The translations under genes and the position numbers were made by a program. This document shows, one piece after another, positions 7,689-15,672 of a stretch of DNA of 41,481 nt; the stretch's first letter is position 1, and the number at the start of each line of letters is the position of its first letter. Location: assembly GCA_964370375.1 (NCBI GenBank), contig CAYJIX010000016.1:1-41481 (forward strand), written 5' to 3'. Source of the DNA: CAYJIX01 sp964370375 (GTDB lineage: Bacteria > Desulfobacterota > Desulfovibrionia > Desulfovibrionales > Desulfovibrionaceae). The notes beneath the pieces are model-generated. The model was given only the letters and a program-made list of their open reading frames with translations, was not told the origin of the DNA and did not search any database.

Positions 7689-8819
7689 ATGGCAACAACA
7701 CCCCCCCTAACCGTGTGGTTCAATACGGGCGAACTTTCAGGCGACATGCAGGCAGCAGCGTTGCTTAGCAGCATGCACAGCCTATGTCCTTCGCTTCGTG
7801 CTGTGGGCATGGGGGGGCCATACCTTGAAGCGGCAGGGCTTACCACGCTTTTGCGCATGGAATCTTTATCCGTTATGGGCGGCGTTGAAATTTTGAGCAT
7901 TTTGCCAAAAGCCTATGCCATGCTGTGCGAAATCAAAAAACAATTAACCCAAATGCGCCCCCATGCCGTTATTTTGGTGGACGCTCCTGAATTTAATTTT
8001 CGGGTGGCGCGCATAGCTCATGGCCTTGGCATTCCCGTCTATTATTTTATCCCCCCAAAGGTTTGGGCCTGGCGCACCTATCGCGTGCATTTTTTGCAAA
8101 AATATATCCGTAAAATCTATAGCATTTTACCCTTTGAGCCTGATTTTTACGCATCCCACGGTATGGACATACACTATGTGGGGAACCCTCTTGTGGACAA
8201 GGTAAACTATCCAAGTATAGCCGATCAAACGCCCACCCCACATCGTATCGGCATCATGCCGGGCAGCCGAAAAAAAGAATTGCAAACGCTTTTGCCCGTT
8301 TTTGGCGAAGCTGCGCGCTTGCTATTGCGCAACAACAAGGCGTACACCTTCCACGCCTTAAAAGCCCTTAATATTGATGAAGCGCAGATACGCTCCCTGT
8401 GGCCCGCGGATATCCCTTTAGTTGTGGAAACACCGCAAAACCCGTACAAATTCATGCGCACGTGTACAGTAATGCTGGCAGCTTCAGGCACAGCGACGCT
8501 TGAAACAGCCCTTGCAGGCGTACCAACAGTCGTTGCTTATAAAATGGCACCTTTCTCAGCCATGATAGCACGCCGTTTGATCAAGGTGTCCTATGCAAGC
8601 TTGACCAACCTTATCATGAACAAGGAAGTCTTTCCCGAACACATCCAAGAAAACGCCACGCCCGCACTTGTGGCAGAATCTGTGGAAAGGCTGTATACCG
8701 ACACAAAGGTTCGGCAAGACATCTTTTGCGATATGGATGCCGTGCGCGCTGCATGCGGAACCTGTGGCAGTGCCTTGCGTGCAGCAACGCTTTTACTTGA
8801 GGATATGCAAAGCCTATGA
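7689..8819 (+). CDS. lpxB: Lipid-A-disaccharide synthase
   Basis: A 376-residue GT19 glycosyltransferase that joins lipid X and UDP-2,3-diacylglucosamine into the lipid A disaccharide at the inner membrane. Recognisable family stretches are NTGELSGDMQA near the N-terminus, YYFIPPKVWAWR, SILPFEPDFY, YVGNPLVD, GIMPGSRKKEL and ASGTATLETAL. The start has no clear Shine-Dalgarno. The stop overlaps the ATG of atpZ, which ties lipid A synthesis transcriptionally to the ATP synthase Fo genes. Confidence 0.95.
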   Translation: MATTPPLTVWFNTGELSGDMQAAALLSSMHSLCPSLRAVGMGGPYLEAAGLTTLLRMESLSVMGGVEILSILPKAYAMLCEIKKQLTQMRPHAVILVDAPEFNFRVARIAHGLGIPVYYFIPPKVWAWRTYRVHFLQKYIRKIYSILPFEPDFYASHGMDIHYVGNPLVDKVNYPSIADQTPTPHRIGIMPGSRKKELQTLLPVFGEAARLLLRNNKAYTFHALKALNIDEAQIRSLWPADIPLVVETPQNPYKFMRTCTVMLAASGTATLETALAGVPTVVAYKMAPFSAMIARRLIKVSYASLTNLIMNKEVFPEHIQENATPALVAESVERLYTDTKVRQDIFCDMDAVRAACGTCGSALRAATLLLEDMQSL

Positions 8820-9061
8820 ATAAGAAAGCCCCATCTAAACCACAATTATGGAGCACCATGAGCCTTGCCAGTACTATGGGCATGCATATGGTTGCAGGGG
8901 TTTTAGTGGGCGGCCTTATGGGGTATGGGCTTGATTATGTTTTTGGCACAGCTCATTGGTTTACAGCCATTTTTTTAATCCTTGGCATTGCAGCAGGTTT
9001 TATGAATGTTTGGCGCGATACCAAGCGTTTATTGCGCGAAACAAAGGATATTACCCCATGA
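8816..9061 (+). CDS. atpZ: AtpZ/AtpI-family Fo accessory protein
   Basis: An 81-residue protein with two hydrophobic helices (about 20-40 and 47-64) joined by a short GLDYVFGTAHW loop and followed by a basic FMNVWRDTKRLLRETK end. This is the AtpZ architecture. AtpZ with AtpI is associated with assembly and Mg2+/Ca2+ transport functions of some ATP synthases. It overlaps lpxB by four bases and the next gene by four bases. Confidence 0.8.
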   Translation: MNKKAPSKPQLWSTMSLASTMGMHMVAGVLVGGLMGYGLDYVFGTAHWFTAIFLILGIAAGFMNVWRDTKRLLRETKDITP

Positions 9062-9486
9062 TCAAAACGTGGTGTATTGCGCGCATGGCACAGCTTCAAA
9101 GCTTCCTTGGGCAAAAAGGCGTGCGCCTTGCGCCCATCCGCAGGGCCATATCGCAGCAAATTATTCTAACGGTGCTCACTCTTTTTTTGGGATTTTGCCT
9201 TTTGCCTGTAAGTACCTGGATTTTATGGATAGGTGTTGGACTTGCATTAGGATCATGGAATTTTTTTGGATTATCAATTTTTTTTATGCGTGAAATTTCA
9301 TATGGTTGGAGTAAAAAACTGCTCATTCAGCAGCTTTTACGGTTCCAAGGGAGGCTTTTATTTAGTGGAATTTTCATGTATGGTATTTTTGTTTGGTGCA
9401 ATGCGTCTCCAACTGCTTTTGTAATTGGGCTTTTATGCTCCATGGTTCCTGTTGTTTTTACTAGCTTTTTTTCAAAAAAAGTATAA
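9058..9486 (+). CDS. atpI: ATP synthase protein I-like membrane protein
   Basis: A 142-residue polytopic protein with four hydrophobic segments (about 33-51, 54-73, 95-112 and 118-137). The position directly before atpB and the topology fit AtpI (ATP synthase I family), a c-ring assembly factor. The chosen ATG at 9058 overlaps the atpZ stop codon; a longer ORF start inside atpZ is less likely. Sequence identity in this family is low, so the name rests partly on context. Confidence 0.75.
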   Translation: MIKTWCIARMAQLQSFLGQKGVRLAPIRRAISQQIILTVLTLFLGFCLLPVSTWILWIGVGLALGSWNFFGLSIFFMREISYGWSKKLLIQQLLRFQGRLLFSGIFMYGIFVWCNASPTAFVIGLLCSMVPVVFTSFFSKKV

Positions 9487-9504
9487 ACTTAAAGGAGTGT
9501 GCGC

Positions 9505-10206
9505 ATGGCTGGCGGACTTCCAGAACCTATTTTACTCTCTAAAATTGTTCACCTAGACAGGGTGGCCATTGCTGGGCAAAGTGTTGAATTTAGGCATGTG
9601 TTCTACACGTGGGTAGCCATGCTTAGCCTTTTTGCCTTGGGCTATTTTATGCGCAATCGCCTAACCCTTGTACCCGGGCGAGTGCAAAGTGTCCTTGAAA
9701 CGGTTATTGACGGCCTAGAAGAATTTACCGTGCAATCCATGGGCGAAGACGGGCGAAAGGTCTACCCTGTTTTAGGGGGATTGTTCCTTTTTATTTTTAC
9801 GCAAAACCTTATGGGGCTTATCCCGGGGTTTGACGCGCCCACTGCCAATATCAATACCAACGCGGCCATGGCTTTGTTTGTGTTTGCCTATTACAATTAC
9901 CTAGGCATTAAGCGCTGGCACGGTCATTATATTCACCACTTTATGGGGCCCATGCCTGCCATTGCACCGGTTATCCTTGTGATTGAAATTGTGTCGCACT
10001 TGGTACGTCCGGCTTCACTCACATTGCGTCTTTTCGGGAACATCAGGGGTGAGGAAATTGTGCTCATCCTCTTTTTCCTTATGGCACCGCTCCTTGGCAC
10101 CTTGCCTATTTACTTTTTGTTTGGCTTTGCCAAGATGCTTCAAGCCTTTATTTTCTACATGCTTTCCATGCTTTACATTAAAAGCGCGCTGGAACCTGCG
10201 CATTGA
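9505..10206 (+). CDS. atpB: F1Fo ATP synthase subunit a
   Basis: A 233-residue membrane stator subunit that forms the ion half-channels next to the c-ring. The essential arginine is Arg175 in LTLRLFGN, and GLIPGFDAPTANINTN marks the family. About five to six membrane helices are visible. The start is ATG 9505 with AAAGGAG at 9491-9497; a GTG six bases upstream is too close to that site. Subunit b and all F1 genes are absent from the window, as in Desulfovibrio where they form a separate operon. Confidence 0.95.
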   Translation: MAGGLPEPILLSKIVHLDRVAIAGQSVEFRHVFYTWVAMLSLFALGYFMRNRLTLVPGRVQSVLETVIDGLEEFTVQSMGEDGRKVYPVLGGLFLFIFTQNLMGLIPGFDAPTANINTNAAMALFVFAYYNYLGIKRWHGHYIHHFMGPMPAIAPVILVIEIVSHLVRPASLTLRLFGNIRGEEIVLILFFLMAPLLGTLPIYFLFGFAKMLQAFIFYMLSMLYIKSALEPAH

Positions 10207-10276
10207 TGCGGAACGGTTTTTTAGCGTAGGCGACAGGTGCTTTGCACAAACGCAAGCGCCTCACACAAGGGGAAAT

Positions 10277-10303
10277 GGTCAACTGACCTTAATGTATACA
10301 TTA
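10277..10303 (+). promoter_or_regulatory. Two adjacent palindromes before the atpE ribosome site
   Basis: GGTCA-AC-TGACC (10277-10288) is followed by the perfect 14-bp palindrome TAATGTATACATTA (10290-10303), which ends next to the AAAGGAG of atpE. These could be an operator or a small RNA fold affecting atpE translation, which must run well above atpB to supply the c-ring. A palindrome of this length is not rare by chance. Confidence 0.3.
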
Positions 10304-10317
10304 TAAAGGAGCATTTT

Positions 10318-10656
10318 ATGCGTAAATTTGTTATGATGGTACTGTCAACAATGGCTGTTCTTGGTTTTGCAGGAATCGCCATGGCAGCTGAAGCTGAAAC
10401 AGGCGTAAAACTTGATTCAGCCGGCCTTGGCTTAACCCTTTTTGGTGCTACCATTGGTATGGCCCTTGCCGCCACAGGCTGTGGTATCGGTCAAGGCATG
10501 GGCATCAAAGGTGCCTGTGAAGGTATTGCCCGCAACCCTGACGCTGCGGACAGAATCCAAGTGGCCTTGATCCTTGGTCTGGCCTTTATTGAATCCTTGG
10601 CCATTTACGCACTGGTAGTAAACCTTATCGTTCTTTTCGTGAATCCTTTTGCGTAA
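10318..10656 (+). CDS. atpE: F1Fo ATP synthase subunit c
   Basis: A 112-residue c-ring subunit with an N-terminal signal-like leader (MRKFVMMVLSTMAVLGFAGIAMA, about 1-23) before the usual hairpin of two helices (about 36-63 and 80-108) around the ARNPDA polar loop. The ion-binding carboxylate is Glu92 in FIESLAIY. Gln59 in helix 1 and Ser93 and Tyr97 in helix 2 occupy the places of Gln32, Ser66 and Tyr70 of the Na+-binding Ilyobacter ring; the Thr67 equivalent is Leu94. The start at 10318 has AAAGGAG upstream. Confidence 0.95.
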   Translation: MRKFVMMVLSTMAVLGFAGIAMAAEAETGVKLDSAGLGLTLFGATIGMALAATGCGIGQGMGIKGACEGIARNPDAADRIQVALILGLAFIESLAIYALVVNLIVLFVNPFA

Positions 10657-10672
10657 ACCTAATCTTTGATAC

Positions 10673-10794
10673 CGAAGAAAGGCAGCTTTTTCCATGTAAA
10701 CGCCTTGCGGCAGGTTCTGGTTTTTTACTGTTTTCATAATATGTAAAAATCATAGAACATCCGCGCAAGGGATAGCATGTGCTGCCTTTCTTCG
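10673..10794. repeat. 122-nt imperfect hairpin between atpE and rex
   Basis: Nested arms pair in order: 10673-10686/10781-10794 (14 bp), 10693-10696/10776-10779 (4 bp), 10703-10709/10764-10770 (7 bp), 10714-10718/10754-10758 (5 bp) and 10722-10728/10743-10749 (7 bp), with a 14-nt loop. It begins 17 bases after the atpE stop and ends 30 bases before rex. It could end the atp transcript, form the rex leader, or be a miniature palindromic element. Confidence 0.65.
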
Positions 10795-10823
10795 TGCCAT
10801 TTTTATCTAACAACACACACATT

Positions 10824-11468
10824 ATGTTTTTACAAAAAAGTCAACGAATCCCACCTGCTACAATACGCAGGCTCGGCACCTATATCCAGGTGCTTGAAAA
10901 CATGCTTCGCAATGGCACTGAAGTCATTTCATCAGGCCCTTTGGCTGAAGCTTGCGATGTCAATGCATCACAAGTTCGCAAAGATTTGGCGTACTTTGGT
11001 GAATTTGGCGTGCGTGGTGTGGGCTATCATATTGCAAGCCTTATTGATGCCATTAAAACATCCTTAGGGGTGAACCGCGAATGGCGTGCAGCCCTTGTGG
11101 GTGTGGGTAACCTTGGACGGGCATTGCTCCATTTTGGAGAATTTAAAGCCAGAAACTTCCGCATCATGGGCGCCTTTGACTGCGACCCTTTTAAAATTGG
11201 TGAGCAGGTGTATGGGTTTGAAGTTTCCTGCACAAGCCACCTTAAAACCATTGTTGCCAGCGAACACATTGAAATTGGTATCATCACAACACCGCCTGAG
11301 CGCGCGCAACGTGCCGCCAATCATTTGGTCGATGCCGGAGTTAAAGGCATTTTAAACTTTGCCCCAACGCGCATCAACGTTCCTGATACCATGTTTGTGG
11401 AGCATGTGGATTTTTTCCACTATCTATACTCCCTTTCCTTCAATATTTCTACGGCAGAAAGCCGCTAA
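10824..11468 (+). CDS. rex: Redox-sensing transcriptional repressor Rex
   Basis: A 214-residue NADH/NAD+ sensor. The N-terminal winged helix (about 8-75) has IPPATIRRLGTYIQVLE and the DNA-contacting NASQVRKDLAYFGEFGVRGVGY. The Rossmann domain begins with ALVGVGNLGRAL (90-101), and ILNFAPTRINVP lies near the domain-swapped C-terminus. Rex represses energy genes when NADH is low; in Desulfovibrio vulgaris the gene sits beside atpE/atpB and represses sulfate adenylyltransferase. The start at 10824 matches the family N-terminus but has no strong ribosome site. I saw no clear TTGTGA-type Rex box nearby. Confidence 0.93.
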   Translation: MFLQKSQRIPPATIRRLGTYIQVLENMLRNGTEVISSGPLAEACDVNASQVRKDLAYFGEFGVRGVGYHIASLIDAIKTSLGVNREWRAALVGVGNLGRALLHFGEFKARNFRIMGAFDCDPFKIGEQVYGFEVSCTSHLKTIVASEHIEIGIITTPPERAQRAANHLVDAGVKGILNFAPTRINVPDTMFVEHVDFFHYLYSLSFNISTAESR

Positions 11469-11507
11469 TACGGCCATCTATTTTGGCTGGCATAAAGGCC
11501 TATCAGG

Positions 11508-13214
11508 ATGCTTGATTTTAGTCGGCAGGGTCTGCTTGATTTAACCCTTGACCTTGTGCGTATACCCAGTGTTTCAGGAACTAGCCATGAAGAGCGCATG
11601 GCAGAACGTATCCATGAACTCTTGGCAGCTGAAAGCTATTTTATTAAGCATCCCAAGCACCTTGTGCGTATTCCCACTGAATCTGACGGCTTAAAGCGAA
11701 GCGCAGTGCTTGCTTTTGTGGCATCTGATACGCCGAGCAAACGCACGCTTTTGCTCACAGGCCACCATGATGTTGTAGATGCTACTGTGTATGGCGAATT
11801 GAGCGAATTGGCCTTTGATCCCATGGGCTATACTGCCAAAAAAGCGTTGCAAGAGTTAGCGCCTGATGTGCGCTGCGATATGGATTCGGGCAATTATTTG
11901 TTCGGACGAGGCACCATGGACATGAAGGCCGGCTTAGCCATGCACATGGCCTACCTTGCCCAGCGCGCTAGGCACAAAAAAGACATGGCAGACCAGCACG
12001 GCCTTACTCCACGCCCTTTAAATATCAACCTGCTTTTCTTGAGCGTGCCTGACGAAGAAGCCGATTCTGTAGGCATGCGCGGCGTTTTGCCAAGCCTTGT
12101 AGGTTTTATCGAACAGCACAATCTGGAACTTGTGGCAGCCTTTACAGGCGAGCCAGCCTTTTGGTCGTCAGGGCCAAATCCTGCCAGAACGTATTATACA
12201 GGCACCACAGGCAAAATCATGCCTGTGTTTTACTGCCTTGGCCTTGAGGCGCACGTAGGCTATGCCTTTGATGGTATCAATGCGTCAAGCCTTGCTGCAC
12301 AAGTGGCCCTTTTGATGGAAGGCAACACAGATTTTATGGAAAGCCACGGCAATGACGCCTTGTGCCCACCTGTATGCCTGCATTTGGCCGACAGACCAAG
12401 GCCCTATTCCGTAACATTAGCTGAACGAGCGGCTGCCTATTTTAATGTATTGACCACAACACGCACTCCGGACGAGATGCTTCATGCCTGCTCTGATGTG
12501 GCAAAAAAAGCCATGACCTTATGCCTTGATCGCTGGAAAAAGGCAGGAGCTGCCTATGGACAAGCCACAGGGCAAAAAAACCCTGTGCCTTCATGGCCCG
12601 TACACGTTATAACCTACAGTAGCGTTTATGAAATGGCTGTGAAAGAGCTTGGGGCAGAAGTGGTTGAAAAACGCTTATCTGAGCATTTACAAACGTTACC
12701 AAAAAACAGCGATCAGCGCGAGCAAAGCCTTGCTTTGATGGATTGCCTTATCTCGCTAGCTCACCTTAAAGGCCCTGCTATTATAGTAGGTTTTGTACCT
12801 CCATACTATCCACCTCGGATCAATACACGTGCCAGTGCCGCTGAACGAACCTTACTAAACATCATGCAAACCATAACGGCAAAAGCTGATGCAAGCTGCG
12901 GTCAAGTAAAACTGGTGGAATGTTTTGGTGGGATCACAGATTTGAGTTTTTTGGGCTTTCAGGGGGAGGCCAAAGCCTTGCACAGCCTAGCCAAGAACAT
13001 GCCCGGCTGGGGATTTGTATATGATTTACCCATGGAAAGCCTTATGCAACTGGACGTACCCATTGCCAATATGGGCCCATCAGGGAAAGATGCCCATAAA
13101 GATGTAGAGCGTCTTGAGCTTGACTACTCCTTTGAGCTGGCACCGCGCCTGCTTGATGAAGCTGTAACCATGCTTGAAGCTGATCCGTTATTGGACATGA
13201 AGTCTGCTCCTTAA
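11508..13214 (+). CDS. M20 family metallopeptidase, RocB-like
   Basis: A 568-residue protein of the M20/M28 zinc hydrolase family. The metal and catalytic motifs are GHHDVVD (His86, Asp88), GRGTMDMKAG (Asp138) and VPDEEADS (Glu180/Glu181). The length of nearly 570 and the long C-terminal part fit the RocB branch, named after an arginine-utilisation protein of Bacillus whose exact reaction is not settled. The protein appears cytoplasmic. It follows rex by 39 bases on the same strand and may be co-transcribed. Substrate is unknown; a peptide or an N-acyl amino acid is likely. Confidence 0.82.
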   Translation: MLDFSRQGLLDLTLDLVRIPSVSGTSHEERMAERIHELLAAESYFIKHPKHLVRIPTESDGLKRSAVLAFVASDTPSKRTLLLTGHHDVVDATVYGELSELAFDPMGYTAKKALQELAPDVRCDMDSGNYLFGRGTMDMKAGLAMHMAYLAQRARHKKDMADQHGLTPRPLNINLLFLSVPDEEADSVGMRGVLPSLVGFIEQHNLELVAAFTGEPAFWSSGPNPARTYYTGTTGKIMPVFYCLGLEAHVGYAFDGINASSLAAQVALLMEGNTDFMESHGNDALCPPVCLHLADRPRPYSVTLAERAAAYFNVLTTTRTPDEMLHACSDVAKKAMTLCLDRWKKAGAAYGQATGQKNPVPSWPVHVITYSSVYEMAVKELGAEVVEKRLSEHLQTLPKNSDQREQSLALMDCLISLAHLKGPAIIVGFVPPYYPPRINTRASAAERTLLNIMQTITAKADASCGQVKLVECFGGITDLSFLGFQGEAKALHSLAKNMPGWGFVYDLPMESLMQLDVPIANMGPSGKDAHKDVERLELDYSFELAPRLLDEAVTMLEADPLLDMKSAP

Positions 13215-13285
13215 CGGGCACGTGTTATCAAAGGTAAGCAAAATCGAATGTCATAAAATTGCACAATTCTCAGCAATGGCTTTTC

Positions 13286-13314
13286 TTGAAATTTGAAATA
13301 TTTTGTGCTATAAA
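13286..13314 (+). promoter_or_regulatory. Sigma-70-type promoter for bamD
   Basis: TTGAAA (13286-13291), exactly 17 bases, then TATAAA (13309-13314). Transcription would start near 13321, giving a leader of about 60 bases before bamD. Confidence 0.6.
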
Positions 13315-13379
13315 TTATTCCCTAATGGTGCTATGGTCATTTTACATCCCTTTTTTTATACTCTAACCTGGATATAACT

Positions 13380-14105
13380 ATGCGTATACATCACCTCATG
13401 CTCTTGCTTAGCCTCGTTTTTTTACCTGGCTGTGGGATCATTGATGCGTATTTTCTACCACCTCCGGAAGATACTGCCTTAGAATTGTTTGAAAACGGCA
13501 ATGACGCCATGCGTGATAAGAATTACCGTGAAGCTGCCGAATCGTATGGTAAACTTAAAGACAACTTCCCCTTTAGCCCTTATACGGTTGATGCAGAACT
13601 TGCCTTTGCCGATGCCCTATACCTTGATGAAGAATATCTGGAAGCCTCTGATGCGTACAAAGATTTTGAAAGCTTACACCCACGCCATGAAAGTATTCCC
13701 TATGTTTTATACCAGATCGGTATGTCAGAAATGAAAAGCTTTGTATCCATAGACAGGCCCACAACCATGGTTCAAGAAGCCATACAGTATTTTAACAGAT
13801 TGATAGAAACCTACCCAAATACAGAATATGCGCAAAACGCGCCGGAACAGATTGTAGCTTCACGCACGATCATTGCCGAGCATGAACTTTATCTTGGTGA
13901 TACCTATTGGCATATGGAACAATACGGCCCTGCATGGCGTCGTTATACCTATGTGGTCGATAACTTTCCTGATGTGCCAAAAGTTGCAGAACATGCTAAA
14001 GAAAAAGCCCTAGCAGCCTACTACAAATACCGCGAAACTGAATCGGCAGACAATCGTGAAGAGGTAGAAGGCTCAATCAGACGAGACTGGTTTCATTGGT
14101 TATAA
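13380..14105 (+). CDS. bamD: Outer membrane assembly lipoprotein BamD
   Basis: A 241-residue lipoprotein with a signal peptide and lipobox FLPGC (lipidated Cys18). The mature part has tetratricopeptide-like repeats rich in Tyr/Ala/Glu from about 34 on (ALELFENGNDAMRDKNY, PYTVDAELAFADALY, EYLEASDAYKDF). BamD is the essential lipoprotein partner of BamA in the complex that inserts beta-barrel proteins into the outer membrane. Length is typical. The ribosome site is weak. It converges with ftsZ at a shared terminator. Confidence 0.9.
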   Translation: MRIHHLMLLLSLVFLPGCGIIDAYFLPPPEDTALELFENGNDAMRDKNYREAAESYGKLKDNFPFSPYTVDAELAFADALYLDEEYLEASDAYKDFESLHPRHESIPYVLYQIGMSEMKSFVSIDRPTTMVQEAIQYFNRLIETYPNTEYAQNAPEQIVASRTIIAEHELYLGDTYWHMEQYGPAWRRYTYVVDNFPDVPKVAEHAKEKALAAYYKYRETESADNREEVEGSIRRDWFHWL

Positions 14106-14112
14106 TATTTCA

Positions 14113-14167
14113 TAGCTAAGCCATAAAAAAGCCCCTCAAAAAAAGGGGCTTTTTTATGGCTTAGCTA
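14113..14167. terminator. Bidirectional intrinsic terminator between bamD and ftsZ
   Basis: Perfect 24-bp arms (14113-14136 and 14144-14167) with a 7-A loop. The stem contains AAAAAAGCCCCT paired with AGGGGCTTTTTT, so both strands show a GC-rich hairpin followed by U6. It lies between the convergent bamD and ftsZ genes and serves both. Confidence 0.93.
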
Positions 14168-14176
14168 CTTGTTGAT

Positions 14177-15439
14177 TTAATTGGCTTGCCGCTTGATAAA
14201 GGTAGGCAGATCCTCGTCTTCATCATCAAGGATAAAGGAGTCATGCCCAGGAGTATGGGCCGAGGATTGCGCGTTTTTACGAATATACGCAGGCACTTGT
14301 TCATCGTTAGAAATCCAGCTGGTGTTTGCTGTTGGCGCTTCATGTACCGGCCTGATAACGGTTTGTGGCAACACAGGTGACGTTGTACGGTGCGTTGAAA
14401 GCGGCGTAATGCTGGCTGTTTTCGCTTGTGGAGCAGCGATATTGATGGTTTCTGGTTGCGCAATGGCGTTGTGCGATTCAATGCCTGTTGCCATGACCGT
14501 AATCCGAATCTCATCGCCTGCAGTTTCGTCAAAGGCAGTTCCGATAATGATTTGCGTATTGCCATCCACACCTTGAGACGAAGCTGTGATATATTCCAAG
14601 GCCTCATGGTATTCGTCAACGCCCAAATCATCGGTAGCTGTAATATTGATAAGTAAGGCTTTGGCTCCTGCAATGGAAACATCCTCAAGCAAGGGGCTTG
14701 TAATGGCGCGGCGAGCAGCTTCAAGAGCACGCCCTTCGCCTGAGGCAACCCCTGCACCCATCATGGCATAGCCGCCGCTCTCACTCATGACAGTGCGCAC
14801 GTCGGCAAAGTCCACATTCATAAAACCAGGATTCACAATAAGGTCAGAAATACCACGCACAGCACTGTGCAAGACATCGTCTGCTTTTTTCAGCATGTCG
14901 CGCAGGCGCGCTTTTTTGGCACCAATGGTCAACAAGCGATCATTGGGAATGGTGATCAAGCTGTCCACATGCTGGCGCAATTCGGCAATCCCTTCATTGG
15001 CAGCTCTTTTGCGCTGCTCCCCTTCAAAGGCAAAAGGACGGGTCACTACGCCCACGGTTAGGGCTCCTAACTCTTTGGCTGTTTGTGCCACGATGGGAGC
15101 TGCACCAGTACCTGTGCCGCCGCCCATGCCGGCTGTCACAAACACCATATCGGCATCGCCAATGGCTTCTTTAATAGCGCTTATGCTTTCAAGGGCAGCT
15201 TCTTTGCCCACTGCGGGCTTTGCACCGGCCCCAAGGCCCTTGGTCAATTTTTCGCCAAGTTGCAATTTGATATGCGCACCTGAGCGCGCAAGTGCTTGGG
15301 CATCTGTGTTGACACAAATAAAGGTAACGCCTTCTAAGGAAGATTCTATCATGCTCTGCACAGCATTGCTCCCACCACCACCAACGCCTACCACTTTGAT
15401 TCTGGCCATGTTTTCAATGCCCATTTCCAGTAAATTCAT
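14177..15439 (-). CDS. ftsZ: Cell division protein FtsZ
   Basis: A 420-residue tubulin-like GTPase that forms the Z ring. The GTP-binding signature GGGTGTG is at 106-112 and the catalytic T7 loop is in NPGFMNVDFADVRT. A variable linker (about 320-405) leads to the conserved C-terminal peptide DEDLPTFIKRQ, which binds FtsA and other partners. The start is ATG 15439 with GGAGGA upstream; a TTG 27 bases earlier is rejected. It is the last gene of the division cluster and ends just before the shared terminator. A 233-bp gap separates it from ftsA, so it may also have its own promoter. Confidence 0.98.
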   Translation of the reverse strand: MNLLEMGIENMARIKVVGVGGGGSNAVQSMIESSLEGVTFICVNTDAQALARSGAHIKLQLGEKLTKGLGAGAKPAVGKEAALESISAIKEAIGDADMVFVTAGMGGGTGTGAAPIVAQTAKELGALTVGVVTRPFAFEGEQRKRAANEGIAELRQHVDSLITIPNDRLLTIGAKKARLRDMLKKADDVLHSAVRGISDLIVNPGFMNVDFADVRTVMSESGGYAMMGAGVASGEGRALEAARRAITSPLLEDVSIAGAKALLINITATDDLGVDEYHEALEYITASSQGVDGNTQIIIGTAFDETAGDEIRITVMATGIESHNAIAQPETINIAAPQAKTASITPLSTHRTTSPVLPQTVIRPVHEAPTANTSWISNDEQVPAYIRKNAQSSAHTPGHDSFILDDEDEDLPTFIKRQAN

Positions 15440-15672
15440 ACTATCCTCCTCGTCAACGTTTCCCAAATATGGCGTCTGACTGCAAAAATTTTGTGCTCGC
15501 TTGCCACAAAAACCTTTGCCGGATCATTTGCATTTTTTTCGATACGTCCTTGAACAAATATCCTGCAAACGCTTATTATGCCTGCTTATACGCAGGCAGG
15601 CCCCTTCAATATTCACACGTGCGGCACAAACGGCCTTAACCCATGGACTGCACAAACAATCCTTGGCACGGG

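Noticed and set aside
10657..10823. Rex operator controlling rex or atp genes
   Set aside because: No TTGTGA-type inverted half sites were found in this gap or before atpB or atpE.
14787..15479. 230-codon + ORF opposite ftsZ
   Set aside because: It lies wholly antisense to well-conserved ftsZ codons and shows no independent features.
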